The position numbers and the translations under genes were made by a program. A DNA stretch of 64,000 bases from UBA3700 sp963592135 (GTDB taxonomy: Bacteria; Bacillota; Clostridia; Christensenellales; UBA3700): NCBI GenBank assembly GCA_963592135.1, contig CAVAVP010000035.1, forward strand, positions 1 through 64,000, written 5' to 3'. Under the pieces are notes generated by a model. The model was given only the letters and a program-made list of their open reading frames with translations, searched no databases and was not told the origin of the DNA. Below are positions 1 to 9,006 of this stretch, in pieces; position 1 is the first letter of the stretch; every line of letters begins with the position of its first letter.

Positions 1-377
1 TATATGAATAAATTGACTGTTGGTTCAGGTAGTGATAGAAAAAGAGTTTTAAGTATAGATAAGATGAGTTCGTTTCCTCTTTATTTAGGTCCCCCTTTCA
101 AAATCAAAACGAACTTCTAAAATGAAGTAAGTTTTAGTTTTTTATTATTGAAACGATATTTTTGAGATATATGTTTTACTATATTGTTTTTATAACTGTT
201 AATGGTAAACTGAAAATGCTGTAAAATAGAAGCAGAAGTAATAATTTTTAATACAAATATAGTTTATTCTTTAGTCGATGAAATTTGTGTACTATGATTG
301 ACTTGAATTTAAAGTGTAGAAAATAAATAAAAAAAGATATAAAATATAAGAGAAATAAAAATTAAAGTTTAATAAAT
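1..377. other. Left-edge stretch without a recognisable gene
   Basis: A short frame open from the left edge ends with a stop at 118-120 and could start at an ATG at position 4 (38 residues). It matches nothing I recognise and may be the tail of a gene outside the window or a relic. Inside it lies a perfect 9-bp inverted repeat, AGTTCGTTT at 67-75 and AAACGAACT at 107-115. The remaining AT-rich sequence up to the tRNA shows no convincing coding signal. Confidence 0.4.
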
Positions 378-451
378 GCAGATGTAGTTCAATGGTAGAA
401 TGTCAGCTTCCCAAGCTGAAAACGCGAGTTCGATTCTCGTTATCTGCTCCA
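378..451 (+). tRNA. tRNA-Gly (anticodon CCC)
   Basis: A full cloverleaf can be folded. The acceptor stem GCAGATG pairs with TATCTGC, the anticodon stem TCAGC pairs with GCTGA around loop TTCCCAA (anticodon CCC), the T arm carries GTTCGATTC, and the 3' CCA is encoded. Anticodon CCC reads glycine codon GGG. It stands alone and is followed by a hairpin with a T-run. Confidence 0.96.
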
Positions 452-464
452 TTAAAACTATATA

Positions 465-493
465 GGGCTGATATATTGTATCAGGCTTTTTTT
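465..493 (+). terminator. Terminator after tRNA-Gly
   Basis: CTGATA and TATCAG form a stem with outer G-C pairs around a short AT loop, followed by seven T residues at 487-493. The position 14 bases after the tRNA fits a rho-independent terminator. Confidence 0.7.
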
Positions 494-593
494 GTGATAA
501 AGATAACCGTATTTAACCATTTTAACACGATTTAAAGTAGTGATTCTAATAAATTACAAGTATAAAAGGTTAAGAAATTCATTTTGAGGTGTC

Positions 594-696
594 TAGTTTG
601 CAGTATTTTCAGTTTAACGTTAACAAACTACAAATATCTCAAAGAAAAGTTGAACAAAAGAAAAAATGCGTTATAATTTACTCGAACAAAATCGAG
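594..696 (+). promoter_or_regulatory. Promoter and palindromes upstream of the YdeI-family gene
   Basis: TTGAAC at 650-655 and TATAAT at 672-677 are separated by 16 bp, a good sigma-A promoter. Upstream lie a perfect palindrome TTAACGTTAA (614-623) and an inverted repeat TAGTTTG (594-600)/CAAACTA (624-630). Downstream of the -10, CTCGA (681-685) and TCGAG (692-696) can form a small hairpin. The strongest ribosome site (GGTGG near 713) precedes an ATG at 725 that is in frame with the main gene but meets TAA at 749, so an eight-codon leader may be translated. Confidence 0.55.
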
Positions 697-757
697 TCGG
701 TTAAAACTGAGCGGTGGTATAGTTATGAAATTGCCAAATAATGTTATATAAAAAATT

Positions 758-1324
758 ATGGAAAATATATTAAAAATAAAAACTAGAGAAGAATTTAGAA
801 ATTGGCTTATAGATAACCGTTTGACAGAAAAAGAATGTTGGATAAATTTAAAAAGAGGAAAACCTATAGACCAAAATGTCTTTTATTATTTAGATGCTGT
901 AGAAGAAGCCATATGTTTTGGTTGGATAGATTCTGTTTATAAAAATATAGATGGTAAAATGTATTCTAAATTTAGCCCTAGAAAGAAAAATAGCCCATGG
1001 ACTGAATTAAACAAGGAAAGAGCTAGAAGATTAATTAAATTAAATCTTATGACCCCCGATGGATTAAAAGTGTTGCCAGATTTGAGAGTTTTTAGTCTTA
1101 AAATTGATCCCACTTTAGTTAAAATATTAAAAGAAAATAGGGTTTACGCTAAATTTAAATCGTTTCCAAAACTTTATCAAAGAGTTAGAGCATATAACGT
1201 AATGTTTTACAAAGATTGGAATAAAGAGCAGTATGAAAAATCCTTAAATCATCTTATAGATTCAACTAAAAAGGGTAAGTTATATGGAGAGTGGAATGAC
1301 TATGGAAGACTACTTGAAAATTAA
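758..1324 (+). CDS. YdeI/OmpD-associated (OmdA) family protein
   Basis: This 188-residue soluble protein matches the YdeI/OmdA family throughout. Diagnostic stretches are AVEEAICFGWIDS at about 48-60, then FSPRKKNSPWTELNKERA and RRLIKLNLMTPDG at about 72-107. No catalytic chemistry is established for the family. Members have been linked to cationic-peptide or bacteriocin tolerance in enterics, which may not carry over here. The C-terminal third is lysine- and tyrosine-rich. The start is placed at 758 because family members begin this close to the first motif, although no Shine-Dalgarno sits directly before it. It has its own promoter, and the next gene follows after 75 bp. Confidence 0.85.
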   Translation: MENILKIKTREEFRNWLIDNRLTEKECWINLKRGKPIDQNVFYYLDAVEEAICFGWIDSVYKNIDGKMYSKFSPRKKNSPWTELNKERARRLIKLNLMTPDGLKVLPDLRVFSLKIDPTLVKILKENRVYAKFKSFPKLYQRVRAYNVMFYKDWNKEQYEKSLNHLIDSTKKGKLYGEWNDYGRLLEN

Positions 1325-1399
1325 TTTTTAAATAGTGAAAGAAATCCAACAAGAGTTTCTTTTGTGCTAAAATAAGTACTAAGGAAGTTAATAAATATT

Positions 1400-2590
1400 A
1401 TGGATACTTTAAGAAATTTATACAAAATTGGAAATGGTCCATCCAGTTCACATACAATGGGACCTAAAATCGCTGCAGAAACGTTTAAATCAAAGAACAA
1501 AGATGCAACAAAGTTTGAAGTTGAATTATATGGTTCTCTAGCAAGTACTGGTAAAGGCCATTTAACAGATTTTATTATTAAACAAGCATTAGGGATGGAT
1601 ATAACAAATATTATTTTTAGAGAAGATATTGTGTATAAGTATCATAGCAATGGAATGTTGTTTAAGGCGTTTAAAGGAACTGAAAAGGTTGATGAATGGC
1701 TTGTTTTTAGCGTAGGCGGCGGAGAATTAAAGAATTTAAATGAGGATAGAAGTGGAAAATATACAAGTGTATATAAGCATACTAATATGAGTGATATATT
1801 GGTGTATTGTAATAATAAAAATATTAGTTTCTATGATTATGTAATAGAAAACGAAGGTATAGAAATTTTAGAATACGCAAATAAGGTTATAGAAGTCATG
1901 TTTAATTCTATTGAGCAAGGTATTAAAAAAGAAGGAGTACTTCCTGGAAATCTTCATGTTTTAAGAAGAGCGAAGAATTTTTATGATAAATATTTGGAAG
2001 ATAAAGGCTTAACAACTTTAGCTTTTGCCTCGAGCTTAGCAGTGGCAGAAGAAAATGCAAGTGGTGCTGAAATAGTAACTGCACCAACGTGTGGAGCAAG
2101 TGGAGTTTTGCCTGGTGTTTTATACACATATTACAAATGCAAAAATATAGATATGAAGAGAATAAAAGAAGGTTTGTTGGTTGGTGGATTAATTGGAAAT
2201 ATCATTAAACATAATGGCTCTATATCAGGCGCAGAGGTGGGGTGTCAAGGTGAAGTAGGTGCAGCATGTTCAATGGCCGCCGCCGCTATTACTTATATTG
2301 AAGATGGAACGAACGAACAAATTGAGTATGCAAGTGAAATTGCCCTAGAGCACCATTTAGGTCTAACATGTGATCCTGTTCAAGGGTATGTGCAAATTCC
2401 ATGTATTGAAAGAAATGCGATGTCATGCAAAAGAGCAATCGATGCATGTAATTTTGCTTTACTTACGGATGGTAGGCATTACATTCATTTAGATGATGCA
2501 ATTAAAACAATGCTTGAAACAGGACACGATTTGAATGCAAACTATAAAGAAACCTCGTTAGGAGGACTTGCAAAAACTAAAGTTTGTTAA
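1400..2590 (+). CDS. sdaA: L-serine ammonia-lyase, iron-sulfur dependent, single chain
   Basis: The enzyme deaminates L-serine to pyruvate and ammonia using a [4Fe-4S] cluster. Alpha- and beta-type regions are fused in one 396-residue chain without an ACT domain, the short form seen in many anaerobes. The N-terminus carries GPSSSHTMGP (about 13-22). Cluster-region cysteines appear in APTCGASG, LTCDPVQG and IPCIERNAM. The protein ends in Cys (KTKVC), which fits the tail-in-mouth C-terminal cysteine described for Legionella L-serine dehydratase. The start follows AAGGAA. The gene appears monocistronic, with no serine transporter beside it. Confidence 0.93.
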   Translation: MDTLRNLYKIGNGPSSSHTMGPKIAAETFKSKNKDATKFEVELYGSLASTGKGHLTDFIIKQALGMDITNIIFREDIVYKYHSNGMLFKAFKGTEKVDEWLVFSVGGGELKNLNEDRSGKYTSVYKHTNMSDILVYCNNKNISFYDYVIENEGIEILEYANKVIEVMFNSIEQGIKKEGVLPGNLHVLRRAKNFYDKYLEDKGLTTLAFASSLAVAEENASGAEIVTAPTCGASGVLPGVLYTYYKCKNIDMKRIKEGLLVGGLIGNIIKHNGSISGAEVGCQGEVGAACSMAAAAITYIEDGTNEQIEYASEIALEHHLGLTCDPVQGYVQIPCIERNAMSCKRAIDACNFALLTDGRHYIHLDDAIKTMLETGHDLNANYKETSLGGLAKTKVC

Positions 2591-2729
2591 AGAGTTAAAA
2601 ATAAACAAAGAATTTTATAAAAATAGTAGATGTATAGAAAAGTTTCACGTGTTACATAGTATTTATTGAAATTATTTGTTTTAAATTATAAGATTAATTC
2701 AGAAGTTTTAATAAGTGGAGATAATTTAA

Positions 2730-3248
2730 ATGGAAAATATAGTATTAGTAGGAATGCCAGGCTGTGGGAAAAGTACATGTGGTGTACTTTTAGCTAAACT
2801 TATGCTGATGTCTTTTGTTGATACCGATTTAATAATTCAACAAAGATCAGGAGCATTGTTACAAGATATAATAAATAATTATGGACTTGAAGAGTTTGCA
2901 AAAAGAGAAGAAAGCGTATTAAGCTCGCTAGAAGAGAAAAATGCTGTCATTTCTACAGGTGGCAGTGCTGTATATAGCGAAAAGGCTATGTTGCATTTAA
3001 AAAAAAAGGGAATTGTTGTTTATATAAAAACAAGCATAGATATAATAAAAAGCAGAATTACTAATTTTTCAACCAGGGGAATTTTAATAAAAAAAGGGAA
3101 TTCATTAGAGGATCTATTTAAAGAGAGAGCTCCTTTATATGAAAAATATGCAGATGTAATCGTTGAGTGTAATAACGAAAATGCTATAGAAAATGTATAT
3201 AAAATTATAGAGGCACTTCATTCATATGAAGAAAAATGGTCAAAATAA
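2730..3248 (+). CDS. Shikimate kinase-like protein
   Basis: This 172-residue P-loop kinase has Walker A GMPGCGKST at about 8-16, the shikimate-kinase FVDTD acidic motif at about 30-34, and an STGGS segment where canonical AroK has a GGG motif. A lid-type arginine occurs in FSTRG and a further arginine in KERAPLY. The family phosphorylates shikimate at the 3-hydroxyl in chorismate synthesis. No other aromatic pathway gene is nearby, so a different small-molecule substrate is possible. TGGAG precedes the ATG. The length is typical of AroK. Confidence 0.75.
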   Translation: MENIVLVGMPGCGKSTCGVLLAKLMLMSFVDTDLIIQQRSGALLQDIINNYGLEEFAKREESVLSSLEEKNAVISTGGSAVYSEKAMLHLKKKGIVVYIKTSIDIIKSRITNFSTRGILIKKGNSLEDLFKERAPLYEKYADVIVECNNENAIENVYKIIEALHSYEEKWSK

Positions 3249-3261
3249 AAAATTTAGAATA

Positions 3262-3290
3262 TTTACTAAAAATAAAAAGTAACCTATAAT
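3262..3290 (+). promoter_or_regulatory. Promoter of the YhhN-family gene
   Basis: TTTACT at 3262-3267, a 17-bp spacer and TATAAT at 3285-3290. The start codon lies only 17 bp beyond the -10 with a GCGGGG ribosome site between them, so the leader is about 10-12 nt. Confidence 0.75.
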
Positions 3291-3307
3291 AAATAAGCGG
3301 GGAAATT

Positions 3308-4084
3308 ATGGTAACTTATATATTTACTGGATTAGGTTTAATTTCATTAATAGCCTTTTTAATAAAAAGAGATAAAAAGAGTTCAATTGTTGCGATTGCT
3401 TTAAAAACAGTAACATCTTTAATGTTTATATCAGCTGCAGTAGGTTCAGCAATTTATAGCATGCACAATGCTCCTTCTGCTGATTATAGACAATTGGTTC
3501 CGGTTGGCTTATTTGTTTTAGGATTAGTTTTTGGTATGGTAGGAGATATCCTGTTAGATTTCAAAATTTATTTTAAAGCTTTAAATATGAGATTTTTATG
3601 TTTAGATCATGATACTGATGTTCTAATGTTAACAGGTATGTCATCTTTTGGATTTGGACATATTTTATATATAACAGCGCTAGCAATTTTAAATGATAGT
3701 AACTTAATAAATCTTCTATATTCTTGTGCAATAGGATTAGCACTTATTGCACTTGTTATGTTTTTATCTATAAAAGTAATGAAGATGGATTTTAGAAAAT
3801 TTTTAATTTCATCTATTATTTATGGCTTCTTGCTTGGAACGTTTGTTATATATTCATTGTTTAATGTTATAGGAAATACTTCTATTGAGAATATTTTACT
3901 ATTGATTGGCTCTATATTCTTTATTGTGTCAGACTTAATTCTTTCTATTACATATTTTTCTAAGAAGGAAGATTATGATAGAAGTGGCATATTTAATCCA
4001 GAAAGCAAGTTTATGATTGTTGCTAATCATGTAACATATTATGTAGCGCAATTTTTAATAGCTATATCAATTATGTTTATTTAA
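3308..4084 (+). CDS. YhhN family membrane protein (lysoplasmalogenase-like)
   Basis: A polytopic membrane protein of 258 residues with roughly eight hydrophobic segments. YhhN/TMEM86 family signatures are present: VGDILLDF around residue 80, GFGHILYI around 116, SDLILS around 218, and TYYVAQFLIA near the C-terminus. Characterised relatives hydrolyse the vinyl-ether bond of lysoplasmalogen. Anaerobic Firmicutes commonly make plasmalogens, so that activity is plausible, but it is inferred from family membership. The ribosome site is GCGGGG seven bases before the ATG. It has its own promoter and no operon partner. Confidence 0.8.
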   Translation: MVTYIFTGLGLISLIAFLIKRDKKSSIVAIALKTVTSLMFISAAVGSAIYSMHNAPSADYRQLVPVGLFVLGLVFGMVGDILLDFKIYFKALNMRFLCLDHDTDVLMLTGMSSFGFGHILYITALAILNDSNLINLLYSCAIGLALIALVMFLSIKVMKMDFRKFLISSIIYGFLLGTFVIYSLFNVIGNTSIENILLLIGSIFFIVSDLILSITYFSKKEDYDRSGIFNPESKFMIVANHVTYYVAQFLIAISIMFI

Positions 4085-4139
4085 AGTGTGCTTTAGCGAA
4101 TTTTATTGAGTTTAAATGTATATTGTAGTAAAATTTCAC

Positions 4140-4145
4140 TATAAT
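4140..4145 (+). promoter_or_regulatory. -10 element upstream of putP
   Basis: TATAAT with only a weak -35 at 17-18 bp. A GTGGAG ribosome site and the putP ATG follow 32 bp later. Confidence 0.45.
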
Positions 4146-4177
4146 ATTGTTTATTAATATACGTGGAGTTTTAATTT

Positions 4178-5767
4178 ATGACCAATGTTTATGAAGTTAT
4201 AGCCTTTGTTTTATATTTCGTTTTAGTAATCGGAGTAGGTATATATTTTTATATAACTAGCAAGGCAAAAAGTGAAAATGATTATTTCTTAGGTGGCCGT
4301 GATATGGGCGGCCTTGTTTCTGCACTATCAGCAGGAGCGTCAGATATGAGTGCTTGGGTTTTAATGGGATTGCCTGGTGCAATTTATCTATCAGGAATGG
4401 GACAAGTATGGATTTCAATAGGTTTGTTTATTGGAACAATTTTATCTTGGATTTTTGTAGCTCCTAATTTAAGAAGGTATACGATTCAAGCAGACAATGC
4501 TATTACAGTTCCACAATTTTTAACAAATAGATTTAAAGTTAAATCTCCAAGCTTAAGAATATCTAGTTCAATAGTTTTCGTTGTTGGATATTTGCTTTAT
4601 TCCGCATCTAGTGTGTACGCATGTGGTCAATTATTCCATACTTTAATTCCAGCAATAGATGAAGTTTGGGCTATGGTTGTAGCAACGATTATAATCGTAT
4701 CCTATACATTATTAGGTGGTTATAAAGCGGTTTGTTGGACGGACTTTTTCCAAGGAATGTTAATGCTAGTTGCTTTAATGATTGTTCCTATTGTTGCTTA
4801 TATTCTTTTAAAACTAAATGGCACGGTAGCAGGAGCTACAATAGTAACATCTGAACATTACTATTCATTGCTTTCTTCAGGAAAATTTGATTGGGAATCA
4901 ATATCAACGATATTAACAGGTTTAAGTTGGGGTTTAGGATATTTTGGAATGCCTCATATAATAGTTAGATATATGGCAATTAAAAATGAAAAGGAAATGA
5001 GAAAGAGCCAAATAATAGGATCAAGTTGGACCGGTCTTATTCTATTAATGGCAACATTAATGGCACTAGTTGCACATGAATATTTAGGCAATAGTTGTGA
5101 AAATAATTCATCATTGGTTTTCGTTGTTACAGTAAGACAAATATTTGAAAAAGGTGGCTGGGCACTAATTGGTGGTATTATTATTTCTGCAATAGTAGCA
5201 GCTTCTATGTCAACAGCTGATTCTCAATTATTAGCTTCATCAAACGCTTTTGCTTCCGATGTATATAAAACAGTTATAAAGAAAGATGCAACAGATGATA
5301 AAATTTTAAAAATAGGAAGAATTGCAGTTGTTGTTGTGTCTATTTTGGCCTTAGTTATAGCCATATTTGTTCATAAGTTTAAATTAGGTGGAATTATGGA
5401 ACTAGTATCTGCAGCATGGTCAATATTTGGAGCTTCATTTGGACCTGCTGTACTTCTTTCTTTGTTCTGGAGAAGATTTAACTACAAAGGTGCCGTATCC
5501 TCAATTATTACAGGCTTTGTGGTTTCAATACTTTGGATGCTTTTATTTGACTTAGATAGATATGGGTTTAGTTCTTTAATTTACAATACAAACTTATATG
5601 AAATAATTCCAGGATTTATATTAAGTGTTGTTGTGGCGGTCGTAGTATCTATGCTTACAGAAGAGCCAAGCGAAGAAGTAACTGCAGTATTTGATAAAGT
5701 TAGAGCCATGAGAAGAGATAAAAAACTTCAAGAAATGGAAGACATGGAGTTGACCAATAATAAATAA
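4178..5767 (+). CDS. putP: Sodium/proline symporter
   Basis: This 529-residue sodium:solute symporter (SSS family) imports proline with Na+. The hallmark region FLGGRDMGG then SALSAGASDMSAWVLMGLPG lies at about 38-68. WSIFGASFGPA occurs near 411, with STADSQLLASSNA near 345, the segment that lines the sodium site in family members. About 13 hydrophobic helices can be read. The hydrophilic C-terminal tail contains EEPSEE and a charged stretch. A strong terminator follows directly. No proline dehydrogenase genes are present, so it may serve nutrition or osmoprotection. Confidence 0.93.
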   Translation: MTNVYEVIAFVLYFVLVIGVGIYFYITSKAKSENDYFLGGRDMGGLVSALSAGASDMSAWVLMGLPGAIYLSGMGQVWISIGLFIGTILSWIFVAPNLRRYTIQADNAITVPQFLTNRFKVKSPSLRISSSIVFVVGYLLYSASSVYACGQLFHTLIPAIDEVWAMVVATIIIVSYTLLGGYKAVCWTDFFQGMLMLVALMIVPIVAYILLKLNGTVAGATIVTSEHYYSLLSSGKFDWESISTILTGLSWGLGYFGMPHIIVRYMAIKNEKEMRKSQIIGSSWTGLILLMATLMALVAHEYLGNSCENNSSLVFVVTVRQIFEKGGWALIGGIIISAIVAASMSTADSQLLASSNAFASDVYKTVIKKDATDDKILKIGRIAVVVVSILALVIAIFVHKFKLGGIMELVSAAWSIFGASFGPAVLLSLFWRRFNYKGAVSSIITGFVVSILWMLLFDLDRYGFSSLIYNTNLYEIIPGFILSVVVAVVVSMLTEEPSEEVTAVFDKVRAMRRDKKLQEMEDMELTNNK

Positions 5768-5774
5768 TAAATAA

Positions 5775-5811
5775 AAAATGCCCTCAAGCAAAAAAGCGGG
5801 GGCATTTTTTT
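5775..5811 (+). terminator. Terminator after putP
   Basis: ATGCCCTC (5778-5785) pairs with GGGGGCAT (5798-5805), flanked by an A-run upstream and seven T residues downstream. Confidence 0.9.
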
Positions 5812-5902
5812 GTGTAAAAAATATAAAAAGAATATTTTAAAAAACTTAATTTTTTTATATAATAGGTATGCGTAAAAAAAGGGAAAATATAAGGAGAAAA
5901 TT

Positions 5903-8266
5903 ATGAAAGCAGAAGAAATTCTTCAAAAAATGACTATTAAAGAGAAATTAATGCTAACATCTGGCAAAGATTTTTGGCATTTAATGGGATTTGAACAATA
6001 TGAAGTTCCATCAATTATGGTTACAGATGGTCCTCATGGATTAAGAAAGAAAGTCGGCAAAGGTATGGGAATAGGAGAAGCTGTTCCTTCAACCGCTTTT
6101 CCTACGGCATCGTGTTCTGCGTGTTCTTGGGACAAAGATTTGTTAAAGAAAATGGGCAATGCTATGGGAGAAGAATGTGTCCAAGAAAATGTATCCGTAA
6201 TCTTGGGGCCAGGTGTAAATATGAAAAGAAGTCCACTTTGTGGAAGAAACTTTGAATATTTTTCAGAAGATCCAGTTCTTGCGGGTGAAATGGCGGCAGC
6301 GCTTATTAATGGTGTTCAAGAAAAGGGAGTTGGTACTTCATTAAAACATTTTGCCGTAAACAATCAAGAAACTTTTAGAATGACAGGGTCCTCAAATCTT
6401 GATGAAAGAACATTAAGAGAATATTATTTAAAGCCATTTGAAATTGCAGTAAAGAAGTCTCAACCTTATACTATTATGACTTCATATAATAAGGTTAATA
6501 ATACTCCAGCATCTGGAAATGCTCATTTGATGAAAGACATTTTAAGAAACGAATGGGGATTTGAAGGCTTAACTATGACAGACTGGGGTGGTGGACATTG
6601 CCACTACGAAGATTTAAATGGTGGGTTAGATTTAGAAATGCCAGGAAATGGTCAGTTATATTTAAAAGAAACACTAAAAGCTTACAAGGCTGGAAAGATT
6701 TCAGAAGAAACTATAAATGAAGCAACCTTAAGAATTTTAAAGCTAATAGAAAAAACTGGGAAAATTGCAAAAGAATCCAACTATAAATATGATGTAAATG
6801 AACACCATCAAATCGCAAAGGATGTTGCTCTAGGTAGTATTGTTCTATTAAAGAACTCAAAGAAATTGCTTCCATTAAACAAGGATAAAAAGCCTCTAAT
6901 TATTGGTGAAATGGCAGAAAAGCCAAGATATCAAGGTGCAGGTTCTTCTCATTTAAATCCACAAAAACTAGATACATTCTTACAAGTTTTAAAAGAAGAG
7001 GGCATCAACTATGATTATGCTAAAGGTTATGATGTAGCAAATGTTAAGAGTGAAGAATTTATAAAAGAGGCAGTAGATAAAGTAAATAGTGAACAGCCAA
7101 CAATTTTATTTATTGGTTTAACCGATGATTATGAATCAGAAGGCTCTGATAGATTAACAATGTCAATGCCGGAGACTCATGTAAAATTAGCACAAGAGGT
7201 ACTAGCAAAAAGCGAAAACGTTGTTGTTGTATTATCTGCAGGATCTCCAGTTGAGCTTCCTTTTGAAAAAGAAGCAAGCGCAATAATTGATGCATATCTT
7301 GCCGGCCAAGCTGGTGCTTCTGCACTACTTGATATTATTTATGGAAAAGTATCTCCATCTGGAAAACTTGCTGAAACATGGCCACTATCTAATGATGATG
7401 TTCCTTGTTCTAAAGAATATGCTCTAGTTGAGAGAAATCAAGTAAATTATAGAGAGGGGTTCTTTGTAGGATATAGATATTTTAATACTGCAAAAGTTAA
7501 TGTTCAATATCCTTTTGGCTATGGACTTTCTTATACAGAATTTGAATATAGTAATTTAAAAGTAAATAAAGGTAGCGTAAGTGTGGATATTAAAAATACA
7601 GGTAATGTAGATGGAGCGGAGGTTGTTCAATTATATATTTCAAATAAAACTAAAGCTTCAATCTTTGCCGAAAGCGAATTAAAGAATTTTGCTAAGGTAT
7701 TTCTAAAAGTAGGGGAAACTAAAACTGTGACAATGGAGATTAAAGATAGTGACTTTATGTTCTATTCTTTAGAGAAAAATAAATATATTGTAGCAGAAGG
7801 CACATATGAAATACAAGTTGGCGCTTCATCCAGAGATATTAGATTAAAAGAATCAATTAAGAAAGATGGCGAAAAAATAAACGAAATAGCAAAATATGAA
7901 GGTTCATGGTATACAAGCTTTAATGGAAAGCCTACGGATGAAGATTTTAAATTATTAGGTATGGAGGCTATCAAAGAAATCGCACCAAAGAAGGGAGATT
8001 ATACACTAGAAAATACAGCAACAGATGTTATGGCTTCAGGTTTTGGTAAATTCTTCCATGGAATAATGTTAGTTGCTGTAAGAGCAGCTCTTGGAATAAA
8101 GAAGAGCGAGCAGGATTTAATACAAAACAAAATGATGATAGATTCAGCATTAAACATCTCATTTAGAGGTATGAGTGCAATGAGTAATGGCATTATGCAA
8201 TTATGGCTTGCATCGTTCTTGGTTAAATGTTGTAATGGATTTTCCAAACCAAGCAAAAAGAATTAA
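5903..8266 (+). CDS. Glycoside hydrolase family 3 beta-glucosidase-type enzyme
   Basis: This 787-residue GH3 enzyme removes beta-linked sugars from non-reducing ends, probably cytoplasmic since no signal peptide is present. The (beta/alpha)8 domain spans about 1-300, with KHFAVNNQE and nucleophile D227 in TMTDWGG. The alpha/beta sandwich at about 310-500 carries ESEGSDR (411-417), where E413 is the likely acid/base. A fibronectin-III-like domain at about 535-650 begins YPFGYGLSYTEFEY. A roughly 130-residue C-terminal extension contains FHGIMLVAVRAALG, whose role is unknown. TATAAT at 5858-5863 and AAGGAG precede the ATG. The exact sugar specificity cannot be read from sequence. Confidence 0.92.
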   Translation: MKAEEILQKMTIKEKLMLTSGKDFWHLMGFEQYEVPSIMVTDGPHGLRKKVGKGMGIGEAVPSTAFPTASCSACSWDKDLLKKMGNAMGEECVQENVSVILGPGVNMKRSPLCGRNFEYFSEDPVLAGEMAAALINGVQEKGVGTSLKHFAVNNQETFRMTGSSNLDERTLREYYLKPFEIAVKKSQPYTIMTSYNKVNNTPASGNAHLMKDILRNEWGFEGLTMTDWGGGHCHYEDLNGGLDLEMPGNGQLYLKETLKAYKAGKISEETINEATLRILKLIEKTGKIAKESNYKYDVNEHHQIAKDVALGSIVLLKNSKKLLPLNKDKKPLIIGEMAEKPRYQGAGSSHLNPQKLDTFLQVLKEEGINYDYAKGYDVANVKSEEFIKEAVDKVNSEQPTILFIGLTDDYESEGSDRLTMSMPETHVKLAQEVLAKSENVVVVLSAGSPVELPFEKEASAIIDAYLAGQAGASALLDIIYGKVSPSGKLAETWPLSNDDVPCSKEYALVERNQVNYREGFFVGYRYFNTAKVNVQYPFGYGLSYTEFEYSNLKVNKGSVSVDIKNTGNVDGAEVVQLYISNKTKASIFAESELKNFAKVFLKVGETKTVTMEIKDSDFMFYSLEKNKYIVAEGTYEIQVGASSRDIRLKESIKKDGEKINEIAKYEGSWYTSFNGKPTDEDFKLLGMEAIKEIAPKKGDYTLENTATDVMASGFGKFFHGIMLVAVRAALGIKKSEQDLIQNKMMIDSALNISFRGMSAMSNGIMQLWLASFLVKCCNGFSKPSKKN

Positions 8267-8286
8267 AAATAAATAAAAAAAACAAG

Positions 8287-8313
8287 TTGCTCGATTAAAA
8301 GTCGGGCAATTTT
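8287..8313 (+). terminator. Hairpin between the GH3 and flavodoxin genes
   Basis: TTGCTCGA (8287-8294) pairs with TCGGGCAA (8302-8309), followed by only four T residues and preceded by an A-rich run. This is probably a weak or partial terminator, since the next start codon is 18 bp away and uses the AGAGGAAAG ribosome site. Confidence 0.6.
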
Positions 8314-8326
8314 ACAAGAGGAAAGT

Positions 8327-8947
8327 ATGAAAGTATTATTAATTAATGGAAGTCCTGATTTCAACGGATGTATTGCAAGAGCTTTAAAGGAAGTATCGGA
8401 TACATTAAATGGCGAGGGAATAGAGACAGAAACTATAAATATAGGAAAAAATGATATTAGGGGATGCATTGGATGTAGAGCCTGTTTTAAAAATGAGAAA
8501 TGCGTATTTGATGATATAGTAAATGAAATAGCACCAAAATTTATAGAAGCGGACGGATTAGTTATAGGATCTCCTGTTTACTATGCATCTCCAAATGGAA
8601 CTATGCTTTCATTTTTAGATAGATTGTTTTATAGTACATCGAAAGTAGATAAATCCATGAAAGTAGGTGCAAGTGTAGTTTCTGCAAGAAGAGCTGGAAC
8701 AACAGCAAGCTTTGATGTATTAAATAAATATTTTACAATTTCTAATATGCCTATTGTTTCATCGCAATATTGGAACAACGTTCACGGTTATACAAAAGAA
8801 GATGTTGAAAAAGATGAAGAAGGATTACAGACAATGAGAGTTTTGGCAAGAAATATGGCATTTTTAATTAAATCTATAAATTTAGGAAAAGAAAAATATG
8901 GATTGCCTGAAAAAGAAGCGCATCATAAGTGGACAAACTTTATATAA
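8327..8947 (+). CDS. NAD(P)H-dependent FMN reductase / flavodoxin-fold oxidoreductase
   Basis: A 206-residue flavodoxin-like protein of the multimeric WrbA/IsiF type. VLLINGSPDFNG at the N-terminus forms the FMN phosphate loop. CIGCRACF around residue 46 is the cysteine pair often seen in iron-sulfur flavoproteins, here with a further cysteine in KCVFDD. GSPVYYASPNGTMLSFLDR at about 85-103 binds the isoalloxazine ring. Its role is electron transfer or quinone/nitro reduction, with unknown substrate. It follows the GH3 gene by 60 bp and ends in a strong bidirectional terminator. No functional link to the glycosidase is evident. Confidence 0.85.
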   Translation: MKVLLINGSPDFNGCIARALKEVSDTLNGEGIETETINIGKNDIRGCIGCRACFKNEKCVFDDIVNEIAPKFIEADGLVIGSPVYYASPNGTMLSFLDRLFYSTSKVDKSMKVGASVVSARRAGTTASFDVLNKYFTISNMPIVSSQYWNNVHGYTKEDVEKDEEGLQTMRVLARNMAFLIKSINLGKEKYGLPEKEAHHKWTNFI

Positions 8948-8962
8948 AAGTGCGAGTAATTA

Positions 8963-9006
8963 AAAAAATAGCCTCTTTGATTGAGTTTCAAAGAGGCTAT
9001 TTTTTT
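8963..9006. terminator. Bidirectional terminator between the flavodoxin gene and upp
   Basis: A 16-bp perfect stem, AAAATAGCCTCTTTGA with TCAAAGAGGCTATTTT, around a 7-nt loop, with A and T runs on both sides. It serves both convergent genes and overlaps the upp stop codon. Confidence 0.92.

Noticed and set aside
725..751. Eight-codon leader peptide gene before the YdeI-family gene
   Set aside because: A ribosome site and start exist, but the reading frame is too short to support beyond chance; mentioned only in the promoter entry.
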